From Malonomonas rubra DSM 5091 (GTDB taxonomy: Bacteria; Desulfobacterota; Desulfuromonadia; Desulfuromonadales; Geopsychrobacteraceae), in contig NZ_FQZT01000002.1 of the NCBI RefSeq assembly GCF_900142125.1, positions 62,001-126,000 of the forward strand: a stretch of DNA of 64,000 bases, written 5' to 3'. The notes under the pieces are model-generated. The model was given only the letters and a program-made list of their open reading frames with translations, was not told the origin of the DNA and made no database searches. The position numbers were made by a program, and so were the translations under genes. This document shows positions 9,822 to 18,423 of the stretch, piece after piece (position 1 is the first letter of the stretch; every line of letters starts with the position of its first letter).

Positions 9822-9849
9822 AGTATAAAGAGAGCCTTGATCATGTCAA
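9822..9849 (-). promoter_or_regulatory. Sigma-70 promoter of the yceD-rpmF-fab operon
   Basis: On the minus strand, TTGACA (9844-9849) and TATACT (9822-9827) are separated by 16 nt and lie about 27 nt before the yceD start. This is close to consensus and is the only strong promoter I see for the long downstream operon. Confidence 0.8.
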
Positions 9850-9851
9850 GG
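9835..9851. promoter_or_regulatory. Inverted repeat over the fab-operon -35 box, possible operator
   Basis: CCTTGA-TCATG-TCAAGG is a perfect 6-bp inverted repeat with a 5-nt centre that covers the -35 hexamer. The position is typical of a repressor site, and a fatty-acid-responsive regulator would be a reasonable ligand. The protein is not identified. Confidence 0.4.
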
Positions 9852-10026
9852 GAAAAGGGCCTTTTGCGCCGATTCAAAGCGGCGAGTTTACTTAGCCCAT
9901 AACAAGTTAATTTGCAAGGTTTTTTTTAATAAAGAAAATGGTAGTTGTAGGGCTGGTAAAAAATACCAGAAAGAAGCCTGATCATAGGCCCTCAGCTGGA
10001 TAAAATACAAACAGGACAAAAATGCA

Positions 10027-10725
10027 ATGAACCGCAACGAACAACTGAACAAGATCCATGAACTGCTCGACATCATGACTCAACTTCGCGCCGAAGACGG
10101 CTGCCCGTGGGACCGCGAACAGACCCCCTCATCATTGAAGAAACACATCCTCGAAGAAAGCTACGAGTTACTCGAGGCCCTCGACCGTGGTGATGCAGAT
10201 GAAATTTGTGACGAACTGGGTGATCTACTGCTACAGGTTGTCTTTCAGGCGCAGATCTTTTCGGAAAGCGGGACTTTCGATATGGGGGATGTTGCAGCAT
10301 CGATCAGCAGCAAACTGAAGCGGCGCCATCCACACATCTTTGGTGACGCAGAGCATGCAGGACACGAAGAGCGGTGGGAACGAATCAAACTGCAGGAGAG
10401 AAATGAACGTGGTCAATCGAACACATTGGCCCAGCGCATCCCGTCGGCACTACCGGCCTTGAAGCGTGCAACCAAATTCGCCAAAAAGAAAGGACCAGAA
10501 CCTCACTATGAGAGCTTGCAACAAATAGAGAACCAGCTTAAAGTCCTGCGACACAACCTATCGGAAAACAACAAAACAACTGCGGACATTGAGCAGGCGA
10601 TCAGTCTTTTACTGCAAAACACTTGTGAGCTCTGTGCCGCCACCGGCAGCGACCCGGAAGAACTATTGCGACAAAAGACCACCCAACTCATAGCGTCTTA
10701 TGACAGCAAAAATCAGTTCACCTGA
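10027..10725 (+). CDS. mazG: Nucleoside triphosphate pyrophosphohydrolase MazG
   Basis: MazG hydrolyses (d)NTPs to monophosphate and pyrophosphate, cleaning abnormal nucleotides and modulating stress alarmones. The N-terminal MazG domain contains RAEDGCPWDREQT, the metal-binding EESYELLEAL and the ELGDLLLQVVFQAQIF helix. A second, less conserved MazG-like half follows RVPSALPAL-type sequence (here RIPSALPALKRATKFAKKKG). At 232 residues it is slightly shorter than the E. coli enzyme (263). It is divergent from the fab operon. Only a weak possible promoter precedes it. Confidence 0.93.
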   Translation: MNRNEQLNKIHELLDIMTQLRAEDGCPWDREQTPSSLKKHILEESYELLEALDRGDADEICDELGDLLLQVVFQAQIFSESGTFDMGDVAASISSKLKRRHPHIFGDAEHAGHEERWERIKLQERNERGQSNTLAQRIPSALPALKRATKFAKKKGPEPHYESLQQIENQLKVLRHNLSENNKTTADIEQAISLLLQNTCELCAATGSDPEELLRQKTTQLIASYDSKNQFT

Positions 10726-10776
10726 GGTCACAATTTACAAACTCGGCGAAAAACAAACACTTTTGGACATCGTCCA

Positions 10777-10842
10777 CAACAACTGTTGAAAAGTTGTTGA
10801 AAAGCCTGTTGATTATTTGATAAGTGCGGCAACAACCGCACT
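10777..10842. repeat. Stem-loops and phased TGTTGA repeats in the mazG-fxsA spacer
   Basis: The 255-bp spacer 10726-10980 has no gene. It holds three copies of TGTTGA at 10784, 10795 and 10807, spaced 11 and 12 bp, and an 8-bp inverted repeat CAACAACT/AGTTGTTG (10777-10784, 10792-10799). It also has a hairpin AGTGCGG-CAACAA-CCGCACT (10823-10842) that could end mazG transcription, although its T-rich stretch is about 12 nt downstream. The phased repeats could be a protein-binding array. Confidence 0.45.
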
Positions 10843-10980
10843 ACCCTACATGTTGCCTATTTTTTAGACATTTTTTTAACCTAGTATTTTCAGCAACTTA
10901 AGACTATGGGGAATTCAACAGCGACAAATACCAGATAACGAACCTACTTAATTTACATTTTTTTATGAAAGGCGAAAAAA

Positions 10981-11379
10981 ATGTTTATAAGACTGCTATT
11001 TCTCTTTACTTTAGTCCCAATACTTGAACTTTACGTGTTGATTGAAGCCGGGAGACAGATTGGCCTGGGAGCAACGATCGCGATGATTTTTTTTACTGGA
11101 ATCGCCGGAGCCTACCTAGCCCGAAGCCAAGGCTTCGACTTGATCAACAGGATGCAAAAAGACCTCAATGAAGGGCGTGTTCCGGCAGGTGAAATGATGA
11201 ATGCTGCCATGATTCTGGCCGGAGGCCTGTTGCTGCTGACCCCCGGATTTTGCACTGACCTGCTCGGTTTCTGCCTACTGACCTCGATAACACGCGACGT
11301 TTTCAAAGCTTGGGTGCAGAAATGGTTGGAAAAAAAGATCGCCAATGGGGAGATTCACATCTCCCGCTTTCCCGGCTAG
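10981..11379 (+). CDS. fxsA: FxsA family membrane protein
   Basis: FxsA is a small cytoplasmic-membrane protein whose E. coli member relieves F-plasmid exclusion of phage T7. Its normal role is unclear. The 132-residue product has an N-terminal membrane helix pair (roughly residues 3-45, LLFLFTLVPILELYVLIEAG and GATIAMIFFTGIAGAYLA), then a third hydrophobic stretch MILAGGLLLLTPGFCTDLLG near residues 78-100 with the family's TPGFxTD motif. The start has AAAGG upstream. Its end overlaps the convergent murJ end by 4 bp. Confidence 0.9.
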   Translation: MFIRLLFLFTLVPILELYVLIEAGRQIGLGATIAMIFFTGIAGAYLARSQGFDLINRMQKDLNEGRVPAGEMMNAAMILAGGLLLLTPGFCTDLLGFCLLTSITRDVFKAWVQKWLEKKIANGEIHISRFPG

Positions 11380-12953
11380 CTTTTAGATGCTGCTTTGCGG
11401 TTCTTCAGCAACTGTAACCCTCTACCAAACTCATCTACACGCAACAACAGGCAAGCAGCGACAAAGACAATAACTCCAGCGGCAACCGCAGCAAAGAGCA
11501 CAGAACCGCGCAACCAGATATCTGATCCCTGTTGCCAATCGGTTGTTGCCAGAATTGAGTGGACCACAGCAGCCATCAACAGACAGGCCGGAACAACTTT
11601 CAGCAAAGGCCTCCAGAGACTGTTGCTCAACAAAGAACCAACCCGCCCGCGCAGCAGCCAAAGCAGCAAACAGGCATTAAAAAACGACGCCAGCGTTAAT
11701 GCAACCGCCAACCCCAGATGCTGAAAAGACTGCATCAGCACCAACCCGAGAACCAGATTGACCAGCAATGTCCATAAAGACACCCAAACCGGCGTACGGG
11801 TATCTTTCAGAGCATAAAAGGTCTGCGCAGCAATCCGGCTGTAACCGACAAAAAGGAGGCCGGGCGCGTAACAAATCAACGCCATTGCCGTGTTCTGTAA
11901 AGCGGCCTGGTCGAACTCCCCACCAAGAAAGAAGAGAGAGTAGATCGGCGTGGCGCAAAGCATCAAACCGACAATTGCGGGCAGGGTAAAGATAGTGATC
12001 AGCGACAAGGCAAACCGAAGCGATTGACGCATGCCATCGATATCATCCTCAGCAACCTGCTGACTCATCAGAGGCAAGGCCGCCTGTGCTAGCGAAACAA
12101 TAAAAATCCCCTGCGGAAACTCGAACAGTCGCTGCCCGTAATAAAGATAGGATACGCTGCCTTCAGGTAAAAATGAGGCCAGCAAACGTGTCACGATAAC
12201 ATTAATCTGATAGATCGCCACGCCGGCAATACCTGGCAGCATCAAAGTCATCACCCGATGCAGGTTCTCATCATGGCGAAAGGAAAAATCGAGCCGTAGG
12301 CGAATGCGGTACCTGAATAACACCGGTACCTGCAGCAACAACTGCACAACCCCTCCGAGAAGCACCCCAATCGCCAGAGCGAAGATCGGCTGATCAAACA
12401 GTGTACCCAGCGTCAACGCGCTGAGAATCATCGACAGGTTAAGAAACAGAGGTGAAAGAGAAGGCAAAAAGAAATGCCCGCGCACGTTGAGGATACCAGT
12501 CAATAAAGCGAGAATCGAGACCAGCCCGATATACGGAAACATTACCCGGTTCAGCTGGTCGGTTAACCTGAGCTTACCGGCTACCTCACCGAATCCATAA
12601 CCGATCCCCTGCACTATCCAGGGCGAACAAACAACGCCGACACTGACAACCAGCAGCATCACCAGCAAGAGAAGAGTTATACAGCGATTGGCCAAACGCT
12701 GGGCCTCTTCTTCCCCCCGCCGATGAAAAACCTCTGAAAAAGTCGGAACAAACGCTGCTGTCAATGAGCCTTCACCGAAAAAACGACGCAGCAGATTGGG
12801 AATCGTAAAAGCCATAAAGAAGGCATCGGTAACGAAACCAGCCCCGAACAAACGGGCAACAACCACATCCCTGACCAGTCCAGCAACACGGCTGAGCGAG
12901 GTGGCAAAAGCCATAACCAATGTTGCTGCTGCAATTTTTCGTCGACCAAACAT
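11376..12953 (-). CDS. murJ: Lipid II flippase MurJ
   Basis: MurJ moves the peptidoglycan precursor lipid II across the cytoplasmic membrane. The 525-residue, highly hydrophobic protein fits the 14-helix MVF fold. It starts with TLVMAFATSLSRVAGLVRDVVVARLFGAG and has AFFMAFTIPNLLRRFFGEGSLTAAFVPTF, the arginine-rich signature of the family. It is convergent with fxsA and divergent from rpsT. The ribosome site is weak and no convincing promoter was found. Confidence 0.96.
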   Translation of the reverse strand: MFGRRKIAAATLVMAFATSLSRVAGLVRDVVVARLFGAGFVTDAFFMAFTIPNLLRRFFGEGSLTAAFVPTFSEVFHRRGEEEAQRLANRCITLLLLVMLLVVSVGVVCSPWIVQGIGYGFGEVAGKLRLTDQLNRVMFPYIGLVSILALLTGILNVRGHFFLPSLSPLFLNLSMILSALTLGTLFDQPIFALAIGVLLGGVVQLLLQVPVLFRYRIRLRLDFSFRHDENLHRVMTLMLPGIAGVAIYQINVIVTRLLASFLPEGSVSYLYYGQRLFEFPQGIFIVSLAQAALPLMSQQVAEDDIDGMRQSLRFALSLITIFTLPAIVGLMLCATPIYSLFFLGGEFDQAALQNTAMALICYAPGLLFVGYSRIAAQTFYALKDTRTPVWVSLWTLLVNLVLGLVLMQSFQHLGLAVALTLASFFNACLLLWLLRGRVGSLLSNSLWRPLLKVVPACLLMAAVVHSILATTDWQQGSDIWLRGSVLFAAVAAGVIVFVAACLLLRVDEFGRGLQLLKNRKAASKS

Positions 12954-13036
12954 TTAGATAAACTTAATCCCAGGATTAAAAGTCATAACCTGCTGAAGAA
13001 ACGTAACAAAAAGGACACCCATTGGCAAATTCTAAC

Positions 13037-13065
13037 TTGACAGAAGGACAGCTGATGACTATTAT
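13037..13065 (+). promoter_or_regulatory. Sigma-70 promoter of rpsT
   Basis: TTGACA (13037-13042) and TATTAT (13060-13065) are separated by exactly 17 nt. They imply a leader of about 40 nt before the rpsT start, containing the palindrome CGAAGCTTCG (13069-13078). Confidence 0.85.
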
Positions 13066-13110
13066 CCCGAAGCTTCGATTAGCATATTCAACAAAACAAG
13101 GAGAAACAAG

Positions 13111-13374
13111 GTGGCCAATCATAAATCGGCAGTAAAACGTAATCGCCAAAATGCAGTTCGCAACGCCCGTAACACCCATATCCGCTCGACTATGCGTACC
13201 CTGGTCAAAAACGTTCGTGAAGCTGCTGCTGCAGGCGACAAAGATGCAGCAACGACAGCTCTGCAAAAAGCAGTTCCGTACATCGACAAAACTGCGACCA
13301 AAGGTGTTATCCACAAAGCGACTGCCAGCCGTAAGATTTCCCGTCTGACCAAGCTGGTTAACAGTATCGGCTAA
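13111..13374 (+). CDS. rpsT: 30S ribosomal protein S20
   Basis: S20 binds 16S rRNA early in 30S assembly. The 87-residue lysine- and arginine-rich protein starts with ANHKSAVKRNRQNAVRNARN and ends near HKATASRKISRLTKLVNSI, both family hallmarks. The start is GTG with AAGGAG 7 nt upstream. The E. coli gene also uses a non-ATG start (UUG), which contributes to its autoregulation. It is a single-gene unit with its own promoter and terminator. Confidence 0.98.
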   Translation: MANHKSAVKRNRQNAVRNARNTHIRSTMRTLVKNVREAAAAGDKDAATTALQKAVPYIDKTATKGVIHKATASRKISRLTKLVNSIG

Positions 13375-13395
13375 ATCAATTTATTGAAGAACAGA

Positions 13396-13422
13396 AAAGG
13401 GGCTCTCACAGCCCCTTTTTTT
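13396..13422 (+). terminator. Rho-independent terminator of rpsT, possibly shared with holA
   Basis: The stem AAAGGGGCT/AGCCCCTTT (9 bp, 5-nt loop) is followed by a run of seven T. The preceding A-run also gives TTTT on the minus strand, so it may end the convergent holA transcript too. Confidence 0.9.
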
Positions 13423-13426
13423 ATAT

Positions 13427-14422
13427 CTAATTCTTGCGGCACAAACGCAATAATAAACTTTCCAGTAACGCTTCAGCATCCGCACCACTCGACTTCATTG
13501 CCAAATCGGTTTCCAGAAAAAGCTCATACGCGCGCCGGAAATCAACCCGCGAAAAACGTTTTCCCTGCGCAATCATCGGCTGCACGACGAAAAATGGCAC
13601 ACCGGCCGTTCCGGCAATATCGCGCGGACTGCAGTTCTGCACCTGCAATTCGCGCACTTTCCACAGCTGACGGAAATGGCGCACCAGCAGCGACAGAATC
13701 TTCAGCGGAGCCTCCCCCCCATCGGTCAACTGTTTCGCCAGACTGAGAGCCCGTGCGACGTCTCCCCGGCCGACAGCGTTGCCCAGTTCGAAGATATTCT
13801 CACTGCGGCTTTTGGATACCACCGCCTGAACATCACTGACATCGACCAATGTCCGCTCACCAAGGTAAATCAGCAGTTTTTCCAGTTCGCCATGGACTTC
13901 ATGCAGACTGTCGCCGACCATGCTGCAAAACAGCTCCAGGGCGTCAGCAGAGATGCGGTAGTCACGTTCATCCAGGAAAGACCTGATGTGCCCCGGCAGT
14001 TCACGTTCTGTCAGCGGCTTGAACTCGATCAGGGTTCCTGATTTTTTGAATTGCTGGAAAAATTTACGACGGCTGTCGATTTTGTCGGCTACAAGCAGCA
14101 GGCAGGTTTCCGGCACAGGATTTTTCAGATAGCTCAGCAATCCGTCCATCTCTGAGGCAGGAAGCAAGTGAGCATCTTTAATGGTTACCAAACGATGGCT
14201 GGCGAAAACTGGAAGGGTCTGAGCGGCGTCAATAATAGTCACCGCAGTCGCTTCTTTGCCAAAAAACTGATTATCGTTGAAATCATCCTTTTCCGCCAGC
14301 AATACAGCCTTGCGCACTTTACGTACAGCGCGTTGAAGCAGAAAAGGTTCTTTTCCGTAAAGAAACAACAGAGCAGGAACTTCGCCTGCATTCAGGTCGC
14401 GAAACAGCTCATTCGCAGTCAT
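13427..14422 (-). CDS. holA: DNA polymerase III delta subunit
   Basis: Delta opens the sliding clamp ring within the clamp loader. The family pattern is visible in ELFRDLNAGEVPALLFLYGKEPFLLQRAVRKVR near the N-terminus, the LPVFASHRLVTIKDA strand, and the C-terminal helical collar with the SLLVRHFRQLWKVRELQ segment. I chose ATG at 14422 (MTANELFRD), 11 bp after the lptE stop. A TTG at 14428 is an alternative. The order leuS-lptE-holA is common in proteobacteria. Confidence 0.94.
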   Translation of the reverse strand: MTANELFRDLNAGEVPALLFLYGKEPFLLQRAVRKVRKAVLLAEKDDFNDNQFFGKEATAVTIIDAAQTLPVFASHRLVTIKDAHLLPASEMDGLLSYLKNPVPETCLLLVADKIDSRRKFFQQFKKSGTLIEFKPLTERELPGHIRSFLDERDYRISADALELFCSMVGDSLHEVHGELEKLLIYLGERTLVDVSDVQAVVSKSRSENIFELGNAVGRGDVARALSLAKQLTDGGEAPLKILSLLVRHFRQLWKVRELQVQNCSPRDIAGTAGVPFFVVQPMIAQGKRFSRVDFRRAYELFLETDLAMKSSGADAEALLESLLLRLCRKN

Positions 14423-14433
14423 CGGCAAACCCG

Positions 14434-14937
14434 CTAAAAATCGTCCAGCATGCGGGTAAGGATCTCTTCCGACAACCGCAGGCTAATTTCCTCAATCGCT
14501 TCCTTTTCATTGTCATTCTGCAGGTTTTTGTCATCAGCCGCGAGATAATCTTCCGACCATGAAACACTCCCCTGCCACAGCAGCCGGCCGTCAGCAATCG
14601 AGCGCAAAGAGACCTGTGCCACCATGGTTGCACGATATTCGCTGATATCATCATCGGAGTCGTAAGACAGCGCCCGGGTACGGTAATCACTCACGGTCCC
14701 TTCAAGAATGGCTTCTGCCTGCTGTTTGTCTTCAACTAATGAAATATTGCCATTGCGGGCAAAGACGTAACTGATATCGTTGCTCACGCGGTTTTCCAGC
14801 CGAGCCTCGGAGGTTCGATTGGTAAACAGGGGAGCATAAACCCTCGTTACTCCCCCCGGCAAAGATTCTCCCTTACCTGGGAAATGATAACCGCAAGCGG
14901 TTACCAACAACAGCAATGTCAGCAGCAGCCAACGCAT
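14434..14937 (-). CDS. lptE: LPS assembly lipoprotein LptE
   Basis: LptE is the outer-membrane lipoprotein plug of the LptD LPS translocon. The 167-residue protein has a signal peptide ending in a lipobox, LLLVTAC with C15 as the lipidated cysteine, followed by GYHFPGKG, the usual family opening. Its start overlaps the leuS stop by one base (TGATG). It supports a Gram-negative cell with LPS. Confidence 0.93.
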   Translation of the reverse strand: MRWLLLTLLLLVTACGYHFPGKGESLPGGVTRVYAPLFTNRTSEARLENRVSNDISYVFARNGNISLVEDKQQAEAILEGTVSDYRTRALSYDSDDDISEYRATMVAQVSLRSIADGRLLWQGSVSWSEDYLAADDKNLQNDNEKEAIEEISLRLSEEILTRMLDDF

Positions 14938-17492
14938 CAGGACACCACGATATTGATCAGGCGGCCGGGCACAACGATAATCTTGCGCACCTGCTTGCCC
15001 TCGACAAAACGCTGCACGTTCGATTCGGCCAAAGCTGCCTTTTCGGCCGTTTCTTTATCTGCATCGACAGCGATTTCAACCTTGCCGCGCACCTTACCGT
15101 TAACCTGAACCACCAGAGTGATCTCATCAGCCACCAGCGCAGCATCATCCCACTTCGGCCAACCAGCCTTTTCAATGCTCTCATTGTGTCCGAGAACTTC
15201 CCACAGCTCTTCACAGGCATGGGGAACAAAAGGATTGAGCAAGCGGACCACAGCCTCCAACGCCTCGCGCAGCACTCCCGGGTTCTGCTCTCCATCCTTG
15301 AAAGCATAGATAGCGTTAACCAGCTCCATAACCGCCGCTATGGCCGTATTGAAGTGGAAGCGGCCATCGACATCTTCGGTGACCTTTTTAATCGTCTGAT
15401 GGGTTTTACGCCGCAGGTCGGCCGCACTACCGGAAGCGTCACTTGGAATCTCAGCAGAACCGATCAGCTCCATATTGTCGAGCACGGCACGCCAGACGCG
15501 CCCGAGGAAACGGGAACAGCCTTCAACTCCCTGCTCGTTCCACTCCAGATCTTTCTCCGGCGGTGCTGCAAACAGGGAGAACAGGCGCGCTGTATCGGCG
15601 CCATACTGGTCGATCAAAGCGTTCGGGTCGATGACGTTCTTCTTCGACTTACTCATCTTCTCGGTACGGCCCAACTCGGCAGTCTTGCCGCAGAGAGTGC
15701 ATTTGCCGTCTTTGATCTGCTCAGGGTAGAGCCAGCCATGCTCGGCACAGCGTTGGGTTTCCATGCAGACCATGCCCTGGGTCAGCAGGTTGGTGAAGGG
15801 CTCGTCGACATCAATCATGCCAAGATCACGCAGAACCTTGGTAAAGAAGCGTGCGTAGAGCAGGTGCATGACCGCGTGCTCGATACCACCGATGTATTGA
15901 TCGACCGGCATCCAGTAGTTGGCTGCCTCTTTGTCGAGCGGACCATCGGTGTAATCGGGGCAGGCATAGCGGGCGAAGTACCAGGAACTCTCAACGAAGG
16001 TGTCAAAGGTGTCGCTCTCACGTCGGGCGGCCTTGCCGCACTTCGGGCAGTCGACCTTGAGGAACTCTTCGTGACGGGCCAGCGGTGAGCCACCCTCGCC
16101 GGTCAGCTCAACATCATCCGGCAAAATAACCGGCAGGTCTTTTTCAGGAACCGGCACTGCACCACAGCTGTCGCAGTAGATAACCGGAATCGGAGTGCCC
16201 CAGTAGCGCTGACGGGAAACACCCCAGTCACGCAGACGGAAGTTAACGGTCTTGCGACCTTCGCTACGCTCATCGAGATAGGCGGCGATCTTCTCTTTCG
16301 CCGATTCATTATCGACACCGTCAAACCGGCCTGAGTTGACCAGCGAGCCCGGGCCGACATAGGCCTCTTCCATCTGCTCAGCGATCAGCTCATCTCCTTC
16401 AGGCTGAATAACCACGGTGATCGGCAACTCGTACTTGCGGGCGAACTCGAAATCACGCTGATCATGGGCCGGAACCGCCATGACCGCGCCGGTACCATAA
16501 TCCATCAAGACGAAGTTGGCGAGGAAGACCGGAATCTTGTTGCCGTTGAGCGGGTTGATACAATAGGAACCGGTGAAGACACCCAGTTTCTCCAGATCGC
16601 CGCTGGTGCGTTCGATTTTGTCCTGGCGTTCAACCTTGGCGACGAACTCGTCGACGGCAGTTTTTTGCTCAGCAGTCACCAGCGTTTTGGCCATCGGGTG
16701 TTCCGGTGCCAGACTCATGAAGGTCGCACCAAACAGGGTGTCGGGACGGGTGGTGAAAACCTTGACCTGCTCTTCGCTGTCGGCAACCGGGAACTCGATC
16801 TCGCAGCCGTAGCTCTTGCCGATCCAGTTGCGCTGCATCGCCAGCACCCGTTCCGGCCAGCCGGGCAGTTTGTCGGTCCAGTCGAGCAGCTCGTCAGCAT
16901 AATCAGTAATCTTGAAAAACCACTGCTCCAGCTCTTTCTGCTCAACCAGGTTATGGCAACGCCAGCAGCTGCCATCTTCAACCTGCTCATTAGCGAGAAC
17001 GGTCGCACAATCCGGGCACCAGTTGACTGAAGAGCCTTTCTTGTAGGCCAGTCCTTTCTCGTACATTTTCAGGAAGACCAGCTGTTCCCAGCGGTAGTAA
17101 TCGGGATGGCAGGTTGCGAACTCGCGTTGCCAATCATAGGACAGGCCGATCCGCTCGAGCTGCTGACGCATGCTGTCGATATTTTCGTAAGTCCATTTGG
17201 CCGGATGGGTTTTGTTTTCGATCGCGGCGTTTTCCGCCGGCATGCCGAAAGCATCCCAGCCCATGGGGTGCAGCACATTGAATCCCTGCATCCGTTTGAA
17301 ACGGGCAACCACATCACCGATGGCATAATTACGAACGTGCCCCATGTGAATTCGTCCGGAAGGATACGGGAACATTTCCAGCAGGTAATATTTTTCCTTG
17401 GAGGGATCTTCGGTCACCCGAAATGCTTGATCCTGCCGCCACTTCTCCTGCCATTTACGTTCAACGTCTTTTGGGATGTACTGCTTTTCCAT
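14937..17492 (-). CDS. leuS: Leucine-tRNA ligase
   Basis: LeuRS charges tRNA-Leu. The 851-residue class I synthetase shows the HIGH-type motif ([12 protein letters not shown], about residues 49-60), [12 protein letters not shown], the CP1 editing domain with [12 protein letters not shown], zinc-binding cysteines (CHNLVE and [18 protein letters not shown]), and the KMSKSKKN loop. A GGAGG-type site precedes the ATG. The 170-bp spacer from infA holds a hairpin and no T-box. Confidence 0.98.
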   Translation of the reverse strand: MEKQYIPKDVERKWQEKWRQDQAFRVTEDPSKEKYYLLEMFPYPSGRIHMGHVRNYAIGDVVARFKRMQGFNVLHPMGWDAFGMPAENAAIENKTHPAKWTYENIDSMRQQLERIGLSYDWQREFATCHPDYYRWEQLVFLKMYEKGLAYKKGSSVNWCPDCATVLANEQVEDGSCWRCHNLVEQKELEQWFFKITDYADELLDWTDKLPGWPERVLAMQRNWIGKSYGCEIEFPVADSEEQVKVFTTRPDTLFGATFMSLAPEHPMAKTLVTAEQKTAVDEFVAKVERQDKIERTSGDLEKLGVFTGSYCINPLNGNKIPVFLANFVLMDYGTGAVMAVPAHDQRDFEFARKYELPITVVIQPEGDELIAEQMEEAYVGPGSLVNSGRFDGVDNESAKEKIAAYLDERSEGRKTVNFRLRDWGVSRQRYWGTPIPVIYCDSCGAVPVPEKDLPVILPDDVELTGEGGSPLARHEEFLKVDCPKCGKAARRESDTFDTFVESSWYFARYACPDYTDGPLDKEAANYWMPVDQYIGGIEHAVMHLLYARFFTKVLRDLGMIDVDEPFTNLLTQGMVCMETQRCAEHGWLYPEQIKDGKCTLCGKTAELGRTEKMSKSKKNVIDPNALIDQYGADTARLFSLFAAPPEKDLEWNEQGVEGCSRFLGRVWRAVLDNMELIGSAEIPSDASGSAADLRRKTHQTIKKVTEDVDGRFHFNTAIAAVMELVNAIYAFKDGEQNPGVLREALEAVVRLLNPFVPHACEELWEVLGHNESIEKAGWPKWDDAALVADEITLVVQVNGKVRGKVEIAVDADKETAEKAALAESNVQRFVEGKQVRKIIVVPGRLINIVVS

Positions 17493-17561
17493 ATATCCTC
17501 CGTAACGGGGCTTTTCACCGTCACTTTTCGCATCTTGAATTCAGTGAGTATATACACGAAA

Positions 17562-17577
17562 ACCGGCACAAGCCGGT
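17562..17577 (-). terminator. Hairpin between infA and leuS, weak terminator
   Basis: ACCGGC/GCCGGT (6 bp, 4-nt loop) is followed on the minus strand by TTTCG. The T-run is short, so it may only attenuate. Confidence 0.4.
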
Positions 17578-17662
17578 ATCGAGTTTTAACAATTATTGTC
17601 GGAGTCTACACCGTAGAGGCGGCAGCAGCTTGTTCTCTTCTGCAGCAGCCACAATCGCAACC

Positions 17663-17881
17663 TTATTTGGCCCGATAGGTGATTCTTCCGCGAGTCAGAT
17701 CGTAGGGAGAAAGTTCTACCGTCACCCGGTCACCAGGCAGAATACGGATGTAGTATTTACGCATTTTACCGGAAATATGGGCCAGAACGACATGATCGTT
17801 ATCCAGCTTAACGCGGAACATGGCGTTCGGCAGTGGTTCGACAACGGTACCTTCTACCTCGATTGCTTCTTCCTTGGACAA
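17663..17881 (-). CDS. infA: Translation initiation factor IF-1
   Basis: IF-1 occupies the ribosomal A site during initiation. The 72-residue OB-fold protein matches the family throughout: [61 protein letters not shown]. The start codon is TTG, supported by GGAGG 5 nt upstream and by the length. A TTG start on an initiation factor is unusual. It lies downstream of the chemosensory genes on the same strand with its own probable promoter. Confidence 0.97.
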   Translation of the reverse strand: MSKEEAIEVEGTVVEPLPNAMFRVKLDNDHVVLAHISGKMRKYYIRILPGDRVTVELSPYDLTRGRITYRAK

Positions 17882-17929
17882 GGGATCCTCCTGAGCTTGC
17901 TTCGTTACAAATTTATCTGGAATGGCGAC

Positions 17930-17957
17930 TTATTACATGTTCGCAGGCAACTGTCAA
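17930..17957 (-). promoter_or_regulatory. Probable promoter of infA
   Basis: TTGACA (17952-17957) is followed after 16 nt by TAATAA (17930-17935) on the minus strand. The -35 is consensus and the -10 is poor. It lies about 50 nt upstream of the infA start. Confidence 0.5.
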
Positions 17958-17980
17958 GTTTACAACAACAGTTACCAGCC

Positions 17981-18361
17981 TTAACTTTCTTTCTGCAATA
18001 ACCGTTTGGTGACATCGACGACCTGCGCTGTCTGAATCGGCTTACAGAGATATTCCGTGGCACCGAGAACCGTTGCCCGTTCCCGGTCAAGGGCCGCTCC
18101 CTCTGTGGTGATAACAACAATCGGCAGATCACTGTACTGCTGATCGTTACGTAGCAGGCTGATCAGCTTCAAGCCATCCATCAGCGGCATATTGATATCT
18201 GTCAGCAGCATGTCGTAACGCTCGCTCGACATCAACTTCAATGCGGCAATGCCATCTCCCGCTTCATCAATCTGCAAACCGGGAATCCTGCGCAGGGCAA
18301 AAACGATCAATTGACGCATGGTCGGCGAATCATCTACCACCAGTACTCTTGCAGTTTGCAT
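17981..18361 (-). CDS. Single-domain response regulator (CheY-like)
   Basis: This 126-residue receiver-only protein has the acidic pair D10-D11, phosphoacceptor D55 in LTDINMP, a conserved T in VVITTEG and K in YLCKP. It has no output domain, so it should act by protein contact, probably as a phosphate acceptor for the CheA encoded in the same operon. It is the last gene of the chemosensory cluster. GGGGAG precedes the ATG. I do not assign cheY itself because three similar receivers occur here. Confidence 0.92.
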   Translation of the reverse strand: MQTARVLVVDDSPTMRQLIVFALRRIPGLQIDEAGDGIAALKLMSSERYDMLLTDINMPLMDGLKLISLLRNDQQYSDLPIVVITTEGAALDRERATVLGATEYLCKPIQTAQVVDVTKRLLQKES

Positions 18362-18423
18362 AATCTCCCCTCTTCATATCCGTGGCCACCCGTCGCATTC
18401 CGGGCAAACAAAATGTAACGATT

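Noticed and set aside
14916-16088. Plus-strand open frame of 390 codons inside leuS
   Set aside because: Mirror of leuS codon bias. No domain or start signal is visible.
17493-17662. T-box or leucine leader upstream of leuS
   Set aside because: No T-box core motif, no leucine-rich leader peptide and only one short hairpin were found.
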